Both the position numbers and the translations under genes were made by a program. From NCBI RefSeq assembly GCF_000003815.2, contig NC_049990.1:15662509-15726508 (forward strand): a stretch of 64,000 nucleotides of DNA, in the 5' to 3' direction. Source of the DNA: Branchiostoma floridae. Taxonomy: Eukaryota; Chordata; Leptocardii; Amphioxiformes; Branchiostomatidae. Under the pieces are notes generated by a model. The model searched no databases. It was not told the DNA's origin and saw only the letters and a list, made by a program, of their open reading frames with translations. Below are positions 37,119 through 43,159 of the stretch, in pieces; position 1 is the first letter of the stretch, and each line of letters opens with the position of its first letter.

Positions 37119-40073
37119 GACACAAGCACATACATATATACTTCAGATCATTTCTACATGATTGTATTTTCTTTATTTCTGTGATTTCAACAAGAGGTTA
37201 ACAACATCTGTATCATTATGTGATAAGAATATGTTTCCTACCTGGCTGAAAATGGACTTGGATTCTCCTGGAAGATAGCAGCAAAAAGCCTGGAAGGAAA
37301 AAACAATCGTTTTCTTATACTGATGTCTAAAAATCAGTAAATAAAAACTGACAGGTTTGCAATGATATTTCCTTAACACATAACTGTTCACGAATGTATG
37401 GATTTAAATCTCTGGGAGTAACTGTCTTTACTACCATATTTGGTTGACAAAACCCTACGCTTACTTTTCAAACTTGAGGTGCAGCGCTGCCACAATACAG
37501 TACTTCCTCTGTAGCTGACTGTACGTGTCTCGGACATTAGAACTCACATCCTCCATACAGTGGGATGTCTTCATGGCGTGGAACAACATCACGATGCTAA
37601 AACAGAGAAAATTTTCACTTAGCATTAGGTGTATAATGGTTGTTGCTGAATCCAGACTACTTGTTTACCTTCTTTTCTTCTTCCGTCAGTACCCACGATC
37701 ATCACGTTGACCATTATGGCACGTACAGGTACCCCAATTGTAAGTTTGATCCACTCGCACTGGGAAGGACCCCTGCTCTTTTGATAAGTGCAGTGGGTTC
37801 TTTAGCCTGCTGGAGGTTTGGCTCTACCCAAGCACGGGACCTCTATTTAACGGAACTTCCTTGTAGTTTCTATATCAGGGGATATCTTTACAAGGAAGGG
37901 TTGCTAGCCCTTCCCCTTTTAATGTGCTTGAAGCACCGACTTGAACATGGGACTCCCCATTTTACATCTCTTCCGAAGGACAGGTGCAGCCCAAACCAAG
38001 ATGCCCTTCCCAGAATTGTACTGGGATCTTCTACTGACTGGAATCAAGAGCTCAACTGTGAATCTGCTACCAGTTGTTTTTTTTAAAACATTGTAATTTA
38101 CTGAAACTTATCTCCAAAAATGTTGATATCAAGAACTGCATTGTGTAAATCTGTCTATGTAAGCTAATGGACTGAATAACATGTATCCAAATAAAACTGT
38201 TATTCAACCTACTTTGCACTGGCCTTGTTCAGTATGTCTTGAAGTGTCACGCAGGGAGCGAAGACGTTAACGCTGTCTGGGGAACCTTCTTCTTCTGTCT
38301 CTCGAAACCTGGAGATGTAAAGTACAACATTCAAGTGCTACAATCACATTACATAAGGTATAATTAGGCCATATCTATTTGTTCCTTGAAAAATTGAACA
38401 GGTCGAAAAAAAATAAACATTAAATTTTTCAAAAGGTCTGGGGTGAAGGTATATGGCTTAAGTTAAATTACCCCAAAAACAACAGCCTGAGGAGTTTAAA
38501 GGAGTTTTTGATAGCAAAACCTGTATCATTTTTTGTCGGGACTTTCTTTTTACTTTTTTTTTATTAAAAAAAATGGACAGGTAAATCCGAGAAGTAACAA
38601 ATAAAATTGGTATGGCCTTAAAAAGGTTGTAAAAAATCTAGTTCATATGGTTATATCGGAGCCCTAAGGACATAATATGTGACAAAATTCTAAGGACATA
38701 CATTTTGTAATATGTGACAATCAAACTTTCATTGGTTTTACTGTCACTTTCATACATTTCTATAGCACCACCACTGCAGATAATATAAAAATACATGGTA
38801 TGCTGTATTTAAACTGTGCACCAAAATGATACATTATGTGTAAAACAAAAAAATTTCATCAAGCTTCAAACATTAAGGTGTAATGTCAAATGTCCTTTAA
38901 TCTCACCTAGCTTTTGTCACAGCCACATAGATACAGGCCACACAGCACAACTGGGGCACCTGAAGAGAGAGTAAACATGTAATCACATTTACCAACATAA
39001 ACATGCCTGCAGTTTCAACAAAAGCTGCTATCATTCAAAAGATTGCAAGCTACCAGTTGAACAAATTCATGACCACTGCCTCTCCAGAAAACATGATACT
39101 GAACATGTGATTGTATGTACATGTATATATTTTTGTCCTGCTTCACGGCATAATACAGTACAAGCTGCATATCAAGACAGGTTTAATTGATCCTCTCAAA
39201 GGAGCGAAGTAGAATAAAGTTTAAAGTAATTTCTACCAAGTTTTTACAGTGACAAACTTACAGTTCATATGAAGACCAGATTTAAAAACACCAGTTTGAG
39301 TTCGATACTCCACCAAATAGATTCCTTTGTTGCAAAATGGACCATTGTTTTGAGTACATCTACATCTATATCTACATGGGACATTGCACCCAGGGAGTGA
39401 GGTGCCCTAGCATGACCGGTGGTGGTAAAATTATTCATTCACAAGTTTTCACTAGGTTTCCGGTTCGGACCAGGACCTGATCTTTTAAACCTGGACTGTA
39501 CCTGTACCTGAATTTATTTTCTGTACTGGTACCACCCCTAATTTAGCCATAACACCGGGTTCTCCACAGAAGTTTTTAGTACAGTGGAGGAGCTGTTTTC
39601 ATGACAATTTTCTCATTTTGCAATGACAGAGGGAGGGTGTCATACTCCAAGAATAATAGCGATTCTTTTGTTGCGCAGTAGCGAAACGACAATTGTTTTG
39701 ATCATCACCCATTCACAAGTTTTTTTCAGACAATGCCCACTGAAAAAGAGACACTGCTTTGCACAAAAATCTGTGAATTTTTATGAATTTTAGCAAAACT
39801 AACAAGGAAAATAGGAAAGAAACACACTAAACTTGAAGTAGTATAGTGGCACTAGGCTAGTATAGTGGATGGCCAGCCATTATTCCATCCTCTGGGGAGG
39901 ACCCTGCATAACAGTACAGTATTCAATGAACATAGATGTTAGAGATGAGTTTTTCTGACCTGTCCAGAGCTGTGAGTCTTTGCCCCTACTTCTGCCAGGA
40001 TCTGTAGGGCATCATCAGTGATGACAGCTGGCAGGGACAGAGCTGTGGCCAGTCTTCTCAGGTCCACCTCCAT
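1541..40073 (-). CDS. RB1: Retinoblastoma protein RB1 orthologue, 17 coding exons, 3' part off window
   Basis: Nuclear pocket protein that binds E2F/DP and represses cell-cycle genes until CDKs phosphorylate it. I joined these exons (plus coordinates, transcribed right to left): 39960-40073 (coding part), 38907-38959, 38213-38308, 37465-37596, 37242-37289, 36869-36930, 36591-36701, 34982-35106, 34364-34435, 34048-34157, 33374-33433, 32770-32857, 32242-32358, 31802-31858, 4473-4504, 2265-2347, 1541-1692. All have GT/AG ends and compatible phases, giving 504 codons without a stop. The N-terminal cyclin-like domain is recognisable from LLLAKG and the following exon. The CDK site around TPVR (human T373) is kept. 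Pocket A contains [12 protein letters not shown] and [16 protein letters not shown], closer to RB1 than to RBL1/RBL2. The human linker with S249/T252 (between PPY and the next helix) is absent. Pocket B and the C-terminal region lie beyond position 1. Orthology to RB1 rests on recalled vertebrate sequence. Confidence 0.93.
2265..2347 (-). CDS. RB1: RB1 exon 17, pocket A
   Basis: 83 nt, TTTGCAG acceptor and CAGTT/GTAAGT donor. It encodes [20 protein letters not shown] and then MTTYGVS, matching human [24 protein letters not shown]. Confidence 0.94.
2485..4073. mobile_element. PIF/Harbinger-like non-autonomous DNA transposon
   Basis: Terminal inverted repeats start GGGACCTGACGTTATTTATT on the left and GGGACCTGACGATATTTATC on the right (reverse complement), continuing into G-runs and CTGGTGCA. 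A TTA on each side (2482-2484 and 4074-4076) is a 3-bp target duplication of the TWA type used by PIF/Harbinger. Both ends carry several direct copies of a unit ending TTTTTCAATGGCCCCCCC. The interior has four diverged copies of a ~100-bp core (near 2840, 3430, 3690 and 3850). No transposase frame. It sits in the RB1 intron before exon 17. Confidence 0.75.
4473..4504 (-). CDS. RB1: RB1 exon 16, 32-nt microexon
   Basis: Its neighbours cannot be joined directly: the upstream exon ends in phase 0 and the downstream one would then begin with TAA. Searching the intron for the missing human segment EEERLSIQNFSK gave this 32-nt exon, TTTTAG acceptor and CAG/GTAAGC donor. It encodes [10 protein letters not shown] plus two bases that complete a serine with the next exon. 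Length, phase and sequence all fit. Confidence 0.92.
5415..5678. repeat. Degenerate copy of the TAGGGGTGGGTACC hAT MITE family
   Basis: Begins TAGGGGTGGGTACATACCGG and ends with GTACCGGTAC plus a degraded terminus. The interior has the GGTTCAGGTCC motif, as in the intact copy at 43160. No target duplication is visible. Confidence 0.6.
5730..5825 (-). repeat. SINE remnant
   Basis: On the minus strand a tRNA-like segment with GTCCTGGGTTTGAACTCCC (B box) is followed by the tail TTGTGCCCTTGGGAAAGCCA. The same tail occurs with tRNA-like heads near 24.2 kb and alone near 25.07 kb. Confidence 0.5.
6517..6946. repeat. Local direct duplication, ~200-bp unit, two copies
   Basis: 6517-6730 and 6757-6946 share, in the same order, ATTCAAATACA, GATTGAAAGC or AATTGAAAGC, GCCACCAAAAACA, TTATGTTTTCA, TTGCCTAGAATAA and GTCTGGTAAAAA. 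The copies differ by indels and point changes. Confidence 0.65.
8873..9066. repeat. MITE, CTGTAAATGCA / GTTCGCGGT family
   Basis: Starts TA/CTGTAAATGCAGG and contains AAGTTCGCGGTGAAGG and the inverted segment CCGCAAAAACCACGAAC. The right terminus is shortened. A better copy is at 41380-41587. I recall this family as abundant in amphioxus. Confidence 0.65.
10902..11244. mobile_element. hAT-type MITE with 8-bp target duplication
   Basis: 343 bp. The left end is CAGGGCTGTAGCCAGCA and the right end, reverse complemented, CAGCGTTGTAGCCAGGA. Direct 8-bp flanks TGGTTGAT at 10894-10901 and 11245-11252 match perfectly, the signature of hAT insertion. The interior contains the GGGTCCGGGGGTATGCTC core that also occurs in the Harbinger-like element at 2485. 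No coding capacity. Confidence 0.85.
12500..12622. repeat. Imperfect palindrome / foldback repeat
   Basis: Arms centred near 12567 pair GGTCCCAGCCATCCCACGGG with the reverse complement of the right arm, GGTACCAGCCCTCCCGCGGG, and continue outward through a weaker match to about 12500 and 12622. GC-rich stem within AT-rich intron. Likely a small MITE. Confidence 0.55.
13045..13520. repeat. 20-21-bp tandem array plus inverted units around a GC-rich island
   Basis: 13321-13520 holds about nine tandem units of the form CATAAGGTTCGTGCAAATCT or CATAATATTCGTGCGTTTTC. At 13045-13095 two to three units occur in inverse orientation. Between them (13100-13320) is unrelated GC-rich sequence resembling a promoter. 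Confidence 0.75.
13116..13212 (+). promoter_or_regulatory. Promoter-like island: E-box palindrome, TISU/YY1 element and 21-codon ORF
   Basis: GTCACGTGAC (13116-13125) is a palindromic E-box. 18 bases later, CAAGATGGCGGC (13143-13154) is a perfect TISU element, which doubles as a YY1 site and translation start of short-UTR housekeeping genes. The ATG at 13147 opens a 21-codon frame to TAG at 13210; GAT/GTAACA inside it could be a donor. This could be a captured first exon. Confidence 0.4.
13529..13726 (-). repeat. Partial inverted copy of the 10902 hAT MITE
   Basis: The reverse complement begins CAGGGTTGTAGCCAGCCTCA and runs colinearly with the copy at 10902, through ATTTTGAATCCTATTG-like and TTTTGCTGGTAGACTTAGCT segments, stopping where the tandem array at 13.3-13.5 kb begins. 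Confidence 0.7.
14693..15023. mobile_element. MITE with AGGGCACAACCTGCC termini
   Basis: Left end AGGGCACAACCTGCCGTACG; right end reverse complemented AGGGCACAACCTGCCATACG, 19 of 20 identical. Flanked by TA on both sides (14691-14692, 15024-15025), compatible with a Tc1/mariner-type TA duplication, though TAA/TTA readings are possible. 331 bp, no transposase. Confidence 0.7.
18346..18425 (-). repeat. Fragment of the shared GGGTCC...GCATTTTGAGG core
   Basis: The reverse complement carries GGGTCCCCCTTCTGCCAGAT, then ACCCTCAGAAATGCTATTTT and TACATTTTGAGG, colinear with the cores at 2840-3920 and 10985-11090. No termini are present. Confidence 0.5.
20150..20363. mobile_element. MITE with GTTCACCTTTA termini
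   Basis: Left GTTCACCTTTACTTGCAGGG pairs with right reverse complement GTTCACCTCTATTTGCAGAG, and both continue into GTAACCT and TATCCG. Interior motifs include AGGGATATCAGG and CTTGATATCCC. A second copy lies at 33029-33229 and a fragment near 20815-20860. Confidence 0.75.
20815..20862. repeat. Fragment of the GTTCACCTTTA MITE
   Basis: TTTGAAACCACGGCTTGTCA followed by ACTTGATATCCCTGATG matches the right-hand interior of the copies at 20150 and 33029. Termini are missing. Confidence 0.5.
24180..24335 (-). repeat. tRNA-derived SINE
   Basis: Minus strand: GAGTGGTTAGCTTAGCGG (A box), then CACGGGTTTGATTTC (B-box-like), then TTGTGTCCTTGGGAAAGGCA and CTTTACACAAC. Head plus tail identify a SINE; the same tail is at 5730 and at 25055. 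Confidence 0.65.
25040..25115 (+). repeat. SINE tail
   Basis: TTGTGCCCCTTGGGAAAGGC followed by ACTTTACACGATATTCCC is the tail module of the SINE at 24180, here in opposite orientation and without a clear tRNA head. Confidence 0.5.
28067..29314 (+). CDS. ADORA-like: Adenosine receptor (class A GPCR), intronless, nested in RB1 intron
   Basis: Plasma-membrane receptor for extracellular adenosine, 415 aa, uninterrupted. Seven membrane segments are visible, with DRY at 115-117, CWLP at 248-251 and NPVIY at 287-291. The A2A-type ligand pocket is kept: E27 (1.39), T102 (3.36), F168 in loop 2, W249 (6.48), H253 (6.52), N256 (6.55), S280 and H281 (7.42, 7.43). The C91-C166 disulfide is possible. The A2A loop-2 glutamate next to F168 is replaced by T169. 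N4 and N9 are N-glycosylation sequons. The start has A at -3 and G at +4. The long Ser-rich tail (about 110 aa) has many possible kinase sites. Best recalled matches are ADORA2A/2B, but the vertebrate subtype is not resolved. Vertebrate ADORA coding regions are split by one intron; this one is not. Transcription is antisense to RB1. Confidence 0.95.
   Translation: MACNITGQNLTTSIDWTTTTIVSITVEIIIAVAAIIGNSFVCLAVYKNRRLRGTTNYFIVSLAVADICVGLLGIPFAIVTALGLPDNFHGCLMMLSFIIITTQSSIFSLLAIAVDRYVAIMNPLRYEYLMTTRTARWAIAATWTLSLLIGMVPLMGWNLGPAQNGCGFTDVIDFDYFVYFNFFGCVLTPLLIMGFIYSTIFWSVRKQLRLIKSTDITTSAIEKKKKYFKKEVKAAKSLAIIVGLFAVCWLPLHTLNCITHFTKDPCAFPYELLMTAILLSHANSAVNPVIYAFRNRDYRITFKSLVQTCFFCCPWTEIVLNVSDQSQSGVESRHNHIQLRSLSRSQRNLIHGALSQSKSSVNQMNSRTPSKLSVMQGSMEKVDHENYKVGKVLKKRQSDLSLTSISTNQINELEC
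29315..31801 (+). other. Probable 3' UTR of the adenosine receptor and remaining RB1 intron
   Basis: AT-rich sequence with no coding pattern. I saw no AATAAA close to the stop codon; an ATTAAA at 31210-31215 is a possible weak polyadenylation signal and would give a 1.9-kb 3' UTR. A TG-rich stretch lies at 31405-31470. Confidence 0.3.
31802..31858 (-). CDS. RB1: RB1 exon 15, pocket A
   Basis: 57 nt, TTTTAG acceptor and AAAATG/GTAGGT donor, phase 0 at both ends. It encodes [19 protein letters not shown], matching human [18 protein letters not shown]. The 27.3-kb intron after this exon hosts the adenosine-receptor gene on the other strand. Confidence 0.93.
32242..32358 (-). CDS. RB1: RB1 exon 14, pocket A
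   Basis: 117 nt, CTGTAG acceptor and CAACAG/GTGAAC donor, phase 0 at both ends. It encodes [20 protein letters not shown], matching human [20 protein letters not shown], followed by a divergent helix ending DIAQQ. Confidence 0.9.
32770..32857 (-). CDS. RB1: RB1 exon 13, start of pocket A
   Basis: 88 nt, CAACAG acceptor and CAGT/GTAAGT donor. It encodes [20 protein letters not shown] and ends LKTYFS, matching human [20 protein letters not shown] and LISYFN. Confidence 0.92.
33029..33229. mobile_element. MITE with GTTCACCTTTA termini, second copy
   Basis: 201 bp. Left GTTCACCTTTATCCGTGGGG and right reverse complement GTTCACCTTTATCTGTGGGG. TA occurs on both flanks (33027-33028 and 33230-33231). 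It lies in the RB1 intron between exons 12 and 13. Confidence 0.78.
33374..33433 (-). CDS. RB1: RB1 exon 12, CDK-site linker
   Basis: 60 nt, GTGTAG acceptor and CAG/GTAAGG donor. It encodes the interdomain linker ending in DPLCTPVR. Human RB1 has PPHTPVR here, where T373 phosphorylation docks the N-domain onto the pocket, so this regulatory threonine is conserved. Confidence 0.85.
34048..34157 (-). CDS. RB1: RB1 exon 11
   Basis: 110 nt, CCCCAG acceptor and ATAG/GTCAGT donor. It encodes [14 protein letters not shown] and then [14 protein letters not shown], matching human LSKRYEEIYLKN and LFLDHDKTLQ. The MSP is a possible CDK target replacing the human T356 region (inference). Confidence 0.88.
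34364..34435 (-). CDS. RB1: RB1 exon 10
   Basis: 72 nt, phase 0 at both ends, CTCCAG acceptor and CGAG/GTGAAT donor. It encodes [20 protein letters not shown] and ends GLPE, matching human VKNVYFKNFIPFMNSLGLV and GLPE. Confidence 0.88.
34982..35106 (-). CDS. RB1: RB1 exon 9
   Basis: 125 nt, TCACAG acceptor and GATGAT/GTAAGT donor, ends phase 0. It encodes [17 protein letters not shown] and then [18 protein letters not shown], matching human [25 protein letters not shown]. The human loop carrying S249 and T252 is missing from the joined sequence, so those two CDK sites have no counterpart here. Confidence 0.87.
35521..36454. mobile_element. Tc1/mariner-like element with ~115-bp inverted repeats, no transposase
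   Basis: Left end CGAGGGTGCTTCAAAATGTA, right end reverse complement CGAGGGTGCTTCAAAAAGTA. Similarity continues inward through GTCACTAGTTTT, ACAGGCT and TTTGGCACAAAGGTAAAG to about 115 bp on each side. TA dinucleotides flank both ends (35519-35520, 36455-36456). The 934-bp interior has no long frame, so it is non-autonomous or dead. It lies in the RB1 intron between exons 8 and 9. Confidence 0.82.
36591..36701 (-). CDS. RB1: RB1 exon 8
   Basis: 111 nt, TGACAG acceptor and TATG/GTGAGA donor. It encodes [19 protein letters not shown] and then a segment ending FLLRPPY; human RB1 reads EVLQMEDDLVISFQLMLC and MLLKEPY at the same place. It was the clearest RB1 anchor in the N-terminal half. Confidence 0.92.
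36869..36930 (-). CDS. RB1: RB1 exon 7
   Basis: 62 nt, CTGTAG acceptor and AAAG/GTAACA donor. It encodes a short Thr run and then [13 protein letters not shown], matching human LVLKVSWITFLLAKG. Confidence 0.88.
37082..37117. repeat. (CA)n microsatellite
   Basis: About 18 uninterrupted CA units, with further CA-rich sequence from 36965, in the RB1 intron between exons 6 and 7. Confidence 0.95.
37242..37289 (-). CDS. RB1: RB1 exon 6
   Basis: 48 nt, TTCCAG acceptor and CCAG/GTAGGA donor, phase 2 in and 2 out. It encodes [15 protein letters not shown], corresponding to human TCELIYLTQPSSSIS. Confidence 0.82.
37465..37596 (-). CDS. RB1: RB1 exon 5
   Basis: 132 nt, TTTTAG acceptor and AAAA/GTAAGC donor. 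It encodes [11 protein letters not shown] and [20 protein letters not shown], matching human VHKFFNLLKEIDTS and [20 protein letters not shown]. Confidence 0.88.
37755..38055. repeat. Dispersed repeat, family not resolved
   Basis: The block with GCAGTGGGTTCTTTA, AGCACGGGACCTC and CTTCCGAAGGACAGGTGCAG resembles a widespread invertebrate repeat with TTCTTTAACGTGC and CCGAAGGACR motifs that I recall but cannot name. It explains the long plus-strand open frame here. Confidence 0.4.
38213..38308 (-). CDS. RB1: RB1 exon 4
   Basis: 96 nt, CTCCAG acceptor and AAA/GTAGGT donor, phase 2 in and 2 out. It encodes an acidic loop [18 protein letters not shown] followed by [11 protein letters not shown], which leads into the helix matching human IEISVHKFFNLL. 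Confidence 0.85.
38907..38959 (-). CDS. RB1: RB1 exon 3
   Basis: 53 nt, CTTCAG acceptor and AG/GTGAGA donor, phase 0 in and 2 out. It encodes [17 protein letters not shown], corresponding to human KELWGICIFIAAVDLDE in the N-terminal cyclin-like fold. Confidence 0.85.
39455..39541 (-). repeat. Truncated copy of the TAGGGGTGGG hAT MITE family
   Basis: The reverse complement starts TTAGGGGTGGTACCAGTACA and contains GTACAGGTACAGTCCAGG and GGTCCTGGTCCGAACC, as in the intact copy at 43160-43575. The other end is missing. Confidence 0.6.
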
Positions 40074-40105
40074 ATTATACTTCTGTAGATACAGTAATAC
40101 TAATC
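39960..40105 (-). CDS. RB1: RB1 exon 2, contains likely start codon
   Basis: 146 nt between CTGCAG acceptor and CAG/GTCAG donor; starts with two bases of a split codon and ends in phase 0. The first in-frame ATG is at 40073-40071 with A at -3 and G at +4, giving [18 protein letters not shown]. The segment [18 protein letters not shown] lines up with human DFTALCQKLKIPD, so a start here would drop the proline-rich human N-terminus. Confidence 0.8.
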
Positions 40106-40196
40106 CTGCAGGAAAGACATGATTACAAGTCATATAAGGCATGGATTTGCTGACATCTAAAAATTTCATGCTTATGTAAAAGTGGGGGGTTTAAGT

Positions 40197-40345
40197 AGCG
40201 CCAAACAGCAAAGCAAATTGGCTGATCAGCCTTTTCGGCGTAGTGGTTACGCTACTGGGTTTGTGATCTGCTGGTCCGGGTTTGATCCCGGGTGTCGGCA
40301 TGTTGTTGTTTTCTGTTTCTACTCCTTTCTTACTTGGTTCCCACA
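40197..40345 (+). repeat. tRNA-derived SINE, copy 1
   Basis: A-box-like CGGCGTAGTGGTTACG (40236-40251) and B box GGTTTGATCCC (from 40279) sit inside a unit running from GCTGATCAGCC to TTTCTACTCCTTTCTTA. Copy 2 lies 325 bp downstream in the same orientation. It lies in the first RB1 intron. Confidence 0.72.
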
Positions 40346-40521
40346 CCGATCCTGTCAGTAACAGCCTAGCACATGTGCCACACAGTGAGTAACAGGCTAG
40401 ACCATGTGCCACACAGTGAGTGTGAGTAACAAGCTAGAGATGTGACACACAGGGATGTCAATCTTGGAGATTCGAGGACGAATCTTGAAAAGAAAGGGGG
40501 GAGTAGTGCAACAGTAGTGCA

Positions 40522-40672
40522 ACAGTAGCACCAAGCAGTCATGCATTTGGGCTGATCAGCCTATTTGGCATAGTGGTTAGGCTATAGGGTTTGTGATCCG
40601 CCAGTCTGGGTTCGATCCCGGCTGTCTGCATTTTGTTTCTTTCTGTTTCTACTCCTTTCTTATACTTAGAAC
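40522..40672 (+). repeat. tRNA-derived SINE, copy 2
   Basis: A-box TGGCATAGTGGTTAGG (40566-40581) and a perfect B box GGTTCGATCCC (40609-40619). It shares GCTGATCAGCCT, GGGTTTGTGATC and TTTCTACTCCTTTCTTA with copy 1. Confidence 0.75.
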
Positions 40673-41379
40673 AAGGAATTGATGTAATATCAGCTGCTAA
40701 CTTACACCACTTACTGACTGCCTCAATAGCTATCCACCGATCATAAATCACGACCGTAGCAAGCACTTCCAGACAATGTGGTATTTAACAAGCTGCAGTG
40801 CCACGGGAAGCTGCTAGGATGCCCATTTTCAAATTTTTCTCATATCTCGAGTTAATTTAAATGTTGTCGAAATACAAACACACAAAGTTCTGCTGCAGTA
40901 CTGTAGAAAGTCACCAGGAGGCCTATTCTCGAACATGACCTAACTATTACTGACACCTATCCACAGTTTCTTGCGCTATGCTGTTTACATCAACAATACA
41001 TGCAACCACAGCCACTCCATCGCAGCAAAACTGAATACCAAGCCTAAGAGATTTTCAACAGGTCAAAAATTATGATGAATGATGTTTTCCTTGACAAAAT
41101 ATGATGTGTTTAATTGCCATTGAAATATACAAAAGCTATTAGGAAACAAATTATGTGGCAATTTGCTATGTTTAAGAGCTAGTGTTGCATAAATTGTGTG
41201 AGTATCAACACAATACTGTTAAAATGTTTTACGGTATTGTCCAAAATGCAGAATCATTGAGAATGTCAATATGCTGTTAATATACATGTAGCTGAATAAA
41301 ATACACTCCTTTATATACTTATGCCATTTTAATACGTATGTGTGGCAATGAGGAAGATGGATCTTTCCTATCAAACATA

Positions 41380-41587
41380 CTGTAAATGCATTTAAGTTCG
41401 CAGGGATTAAATTTCGCGATAGCAGGAAAAAGGACTTTTTGTGGTGGTTTTAAGTTCGCAGTAACACCATAGACTGCAGTCTAATACCATAAGAGAAAAA
41501 TGTTCGCAGCGGTTTTAAGTTTGCGGTGAAGTGGTCACCGCAAAAACCGCGAACATTAATCCACCGCGGACATTTCTGCATTTACAG
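41380..41587. mobile_element. MITE with CTGTAAATGCA termini
   Basis: 208 bp. The termini CTGTAAATGCA are perfect inverted repeats over 11 bp, and TA flanks both sides (41378-41379, 41588-41589). The interior repeats AAGTTCGC and carries the inverted pair GCGGTGAAGTGGTCACCGC. Same family as 8873-9066. Confidence 0.8.
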
Positions 41588-42708
41588 TACGTAAACTGAT
41601 AAAATAACATAAGCCAATCGATGCTGCCAAACCTTATCATGTTGGAATATAATTCAATACTGAGGTCTGGAATAATAAATGATGCTGTCAATGTCTTGGT
41701 CATAAAGAAATTTACAGGACAAAACTACTACAACACAGTGAGCAGCCGAAAATGTCTATATCAATCTATATGTATAAGTATGTCACCGTTTGCAACATGC
41801 AAAAAATCACTACTGGTCTGAAGATAATGTAATTTCCCAGTGGTTTTGTGTGTGCAGTTTGACTGTAATGCCTTCACTGTGACCTCAAACTCAAAGCCAC
41901 TGCAAAAATGCTTGTTCTGTCTTCCGCCCGTCTACCCCTTGTTTCAACAGAACTAAAAATCATTGCGATCACTCCATTTTCTCCTTACTGTGAAATCAAA
42001 TCACCACAAAACTGAAAGGATTTACAGTTGTTAAAATGCAGATACTTGATTACAACTACCAACAGTCCACATTGCTAAAGGTGTCTGCAAATTATTATGG
42101 AACTGCAATAAGAGACCTCAGAGAGACCCTATACTTGAAACAACACCTCTGGAAAATATTTGACCACATACACATATGAACGTTTACATAAATACACATG
42201 TAGGGTTAAAGGTTCTGATACTAAAAACTTGTCTGAAGATTTAAGATGAACTATTCTTGCTCATGCTTACCGAATCGGAGAAAAACAACAACAATCTGTT
42301 GACAAAAAAACATGACCCCGGTCCTCGCGAGGGCTTGTTTGGGCATGTGTAGAAAAATCTGACCAACCAACCATTCGTTCAAAACAACACTCCAGCAACA
42401 ATAAAATTTTAGGTAATGATGTTGATATGATAGCAAGCGCCTTCCGTGCAAATCTTTTATTAGAAGCTATGTCTGAAAAATGTAGATGACCTCCATGGCC
42501 GACCGGAAGACAGCGAAGACCCCCCAACCGTCGTGGTGACCTACACTGGCATGGCCCGACGCAGGGCTCCGGCCATTCCAGGTCGAAAAGAAGCTCGCCA
42601 CCTAGCCCAACACATCCACGATTTCTCCAACGTTTTAGAAATACTGTACACACATATTGAATCGTAAACAACAACATGAGATTATTTTTGCAACAAACAA
42701 ATACTCAC

Positions 42709-42980
42709 CTCGGCCTGTGTACCAATCTTGCTCTTGAAACGTCTGTGGATGTGAATGTAGCAGAAAAAGATCAGGTCACATGATCCAAATTTCGGGCGAA
42801 AATCCTCCCTCTTGCGGCCTGTTATTGTAAAACGTAAACAATCAGCAATTCAGGAGTGCAATCCGGTTCCTATTTGTACAAGGAATTGTTTAGATCGCCC
42901 GTAATTTGCACGGTTTGGTAGAAAATTTGTTGACCTTTTCTCAGTTGCCGGGACGCTATCAGCTGAAAAATGGCGCGAAA
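42709..42980 (-). other. RB1: RB1 first exon, probably 5' UTR
   Basis: A good donor (GAG then GTGAGT) ends at 42709. The next exon needs one base from this one. Read in that frame, the last 34 bases are open but contain no ATG, so I treat this as 5' UTR. The only ATG between the E2F site at 42971 and the donor is an ATG immediately followed by TGA (42776-42781), a two-codon start-stop upstream ORF. An alternative is a separate 34-nt exon 42709-42742 after an acceptor ending CCACAG, with the true start further upstream. The transcription start is not determined. Confidence 0.55.
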
Positions 42981-43063
42981 GAACAACGCCGACCCAGACG
43001 CTTAGCGCTGATTGGTCAGAATTATGACGAGATTACGCCGTGATTGGTCAGCAGTTTCGCGCC
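42971..43063 (-). promoter_or_regulatory. RB1 promoter: paired E2F sites and paired CCAAT boxes
   Basis: Two perfect E2F consensus sites, TTTCGCGCC on the plus strand at 43055-43063 and on the minus strand at 42972-42980, flank two inverted CCAAT boxes (ATTGG at 43011-43015 and 43043-43047), both in the context TGATTGGTCA or CTGATTGGTCA. The CCAAT boxes are 32 bp apart, the spacing typical of NF-Y pairs. Position just upstream of the RB1 first exon supports an E2F-controlled, TATA-less promoter. Confidence 0.75.
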
Positions 43064-43159
43064 AGGCCCCAGAATGTGAATACTTTGTCATCGACCTCTC
43101 CGAGCTATTTAGCTCACCTCCAAGCAGATGTTGGGTCAAGTTACTCACTGGGTCGCGCC

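Noticed and set aside
36996-37184. His/Thr-repeat frame
   Set aside because: Translation of the CA microsatellite.
37640-38086. 148-codon plus-strand frame
   Set aside because: It overlaps a dispersed repeat and begins at the edge of RB1 exon 5; no family resemblance.
40566-40619. Functional tRNA gene
   Set aside because: A and B boxes are present, but no acceptor stem pairs, and a second copy with the same non-tRNA tail shows that it is a SINE.
42709-42820. 37-codon minus-strand frame through the first exon
   Set aside because: It ends in the wrong phase and would read into a stop in RB1 exon 2.
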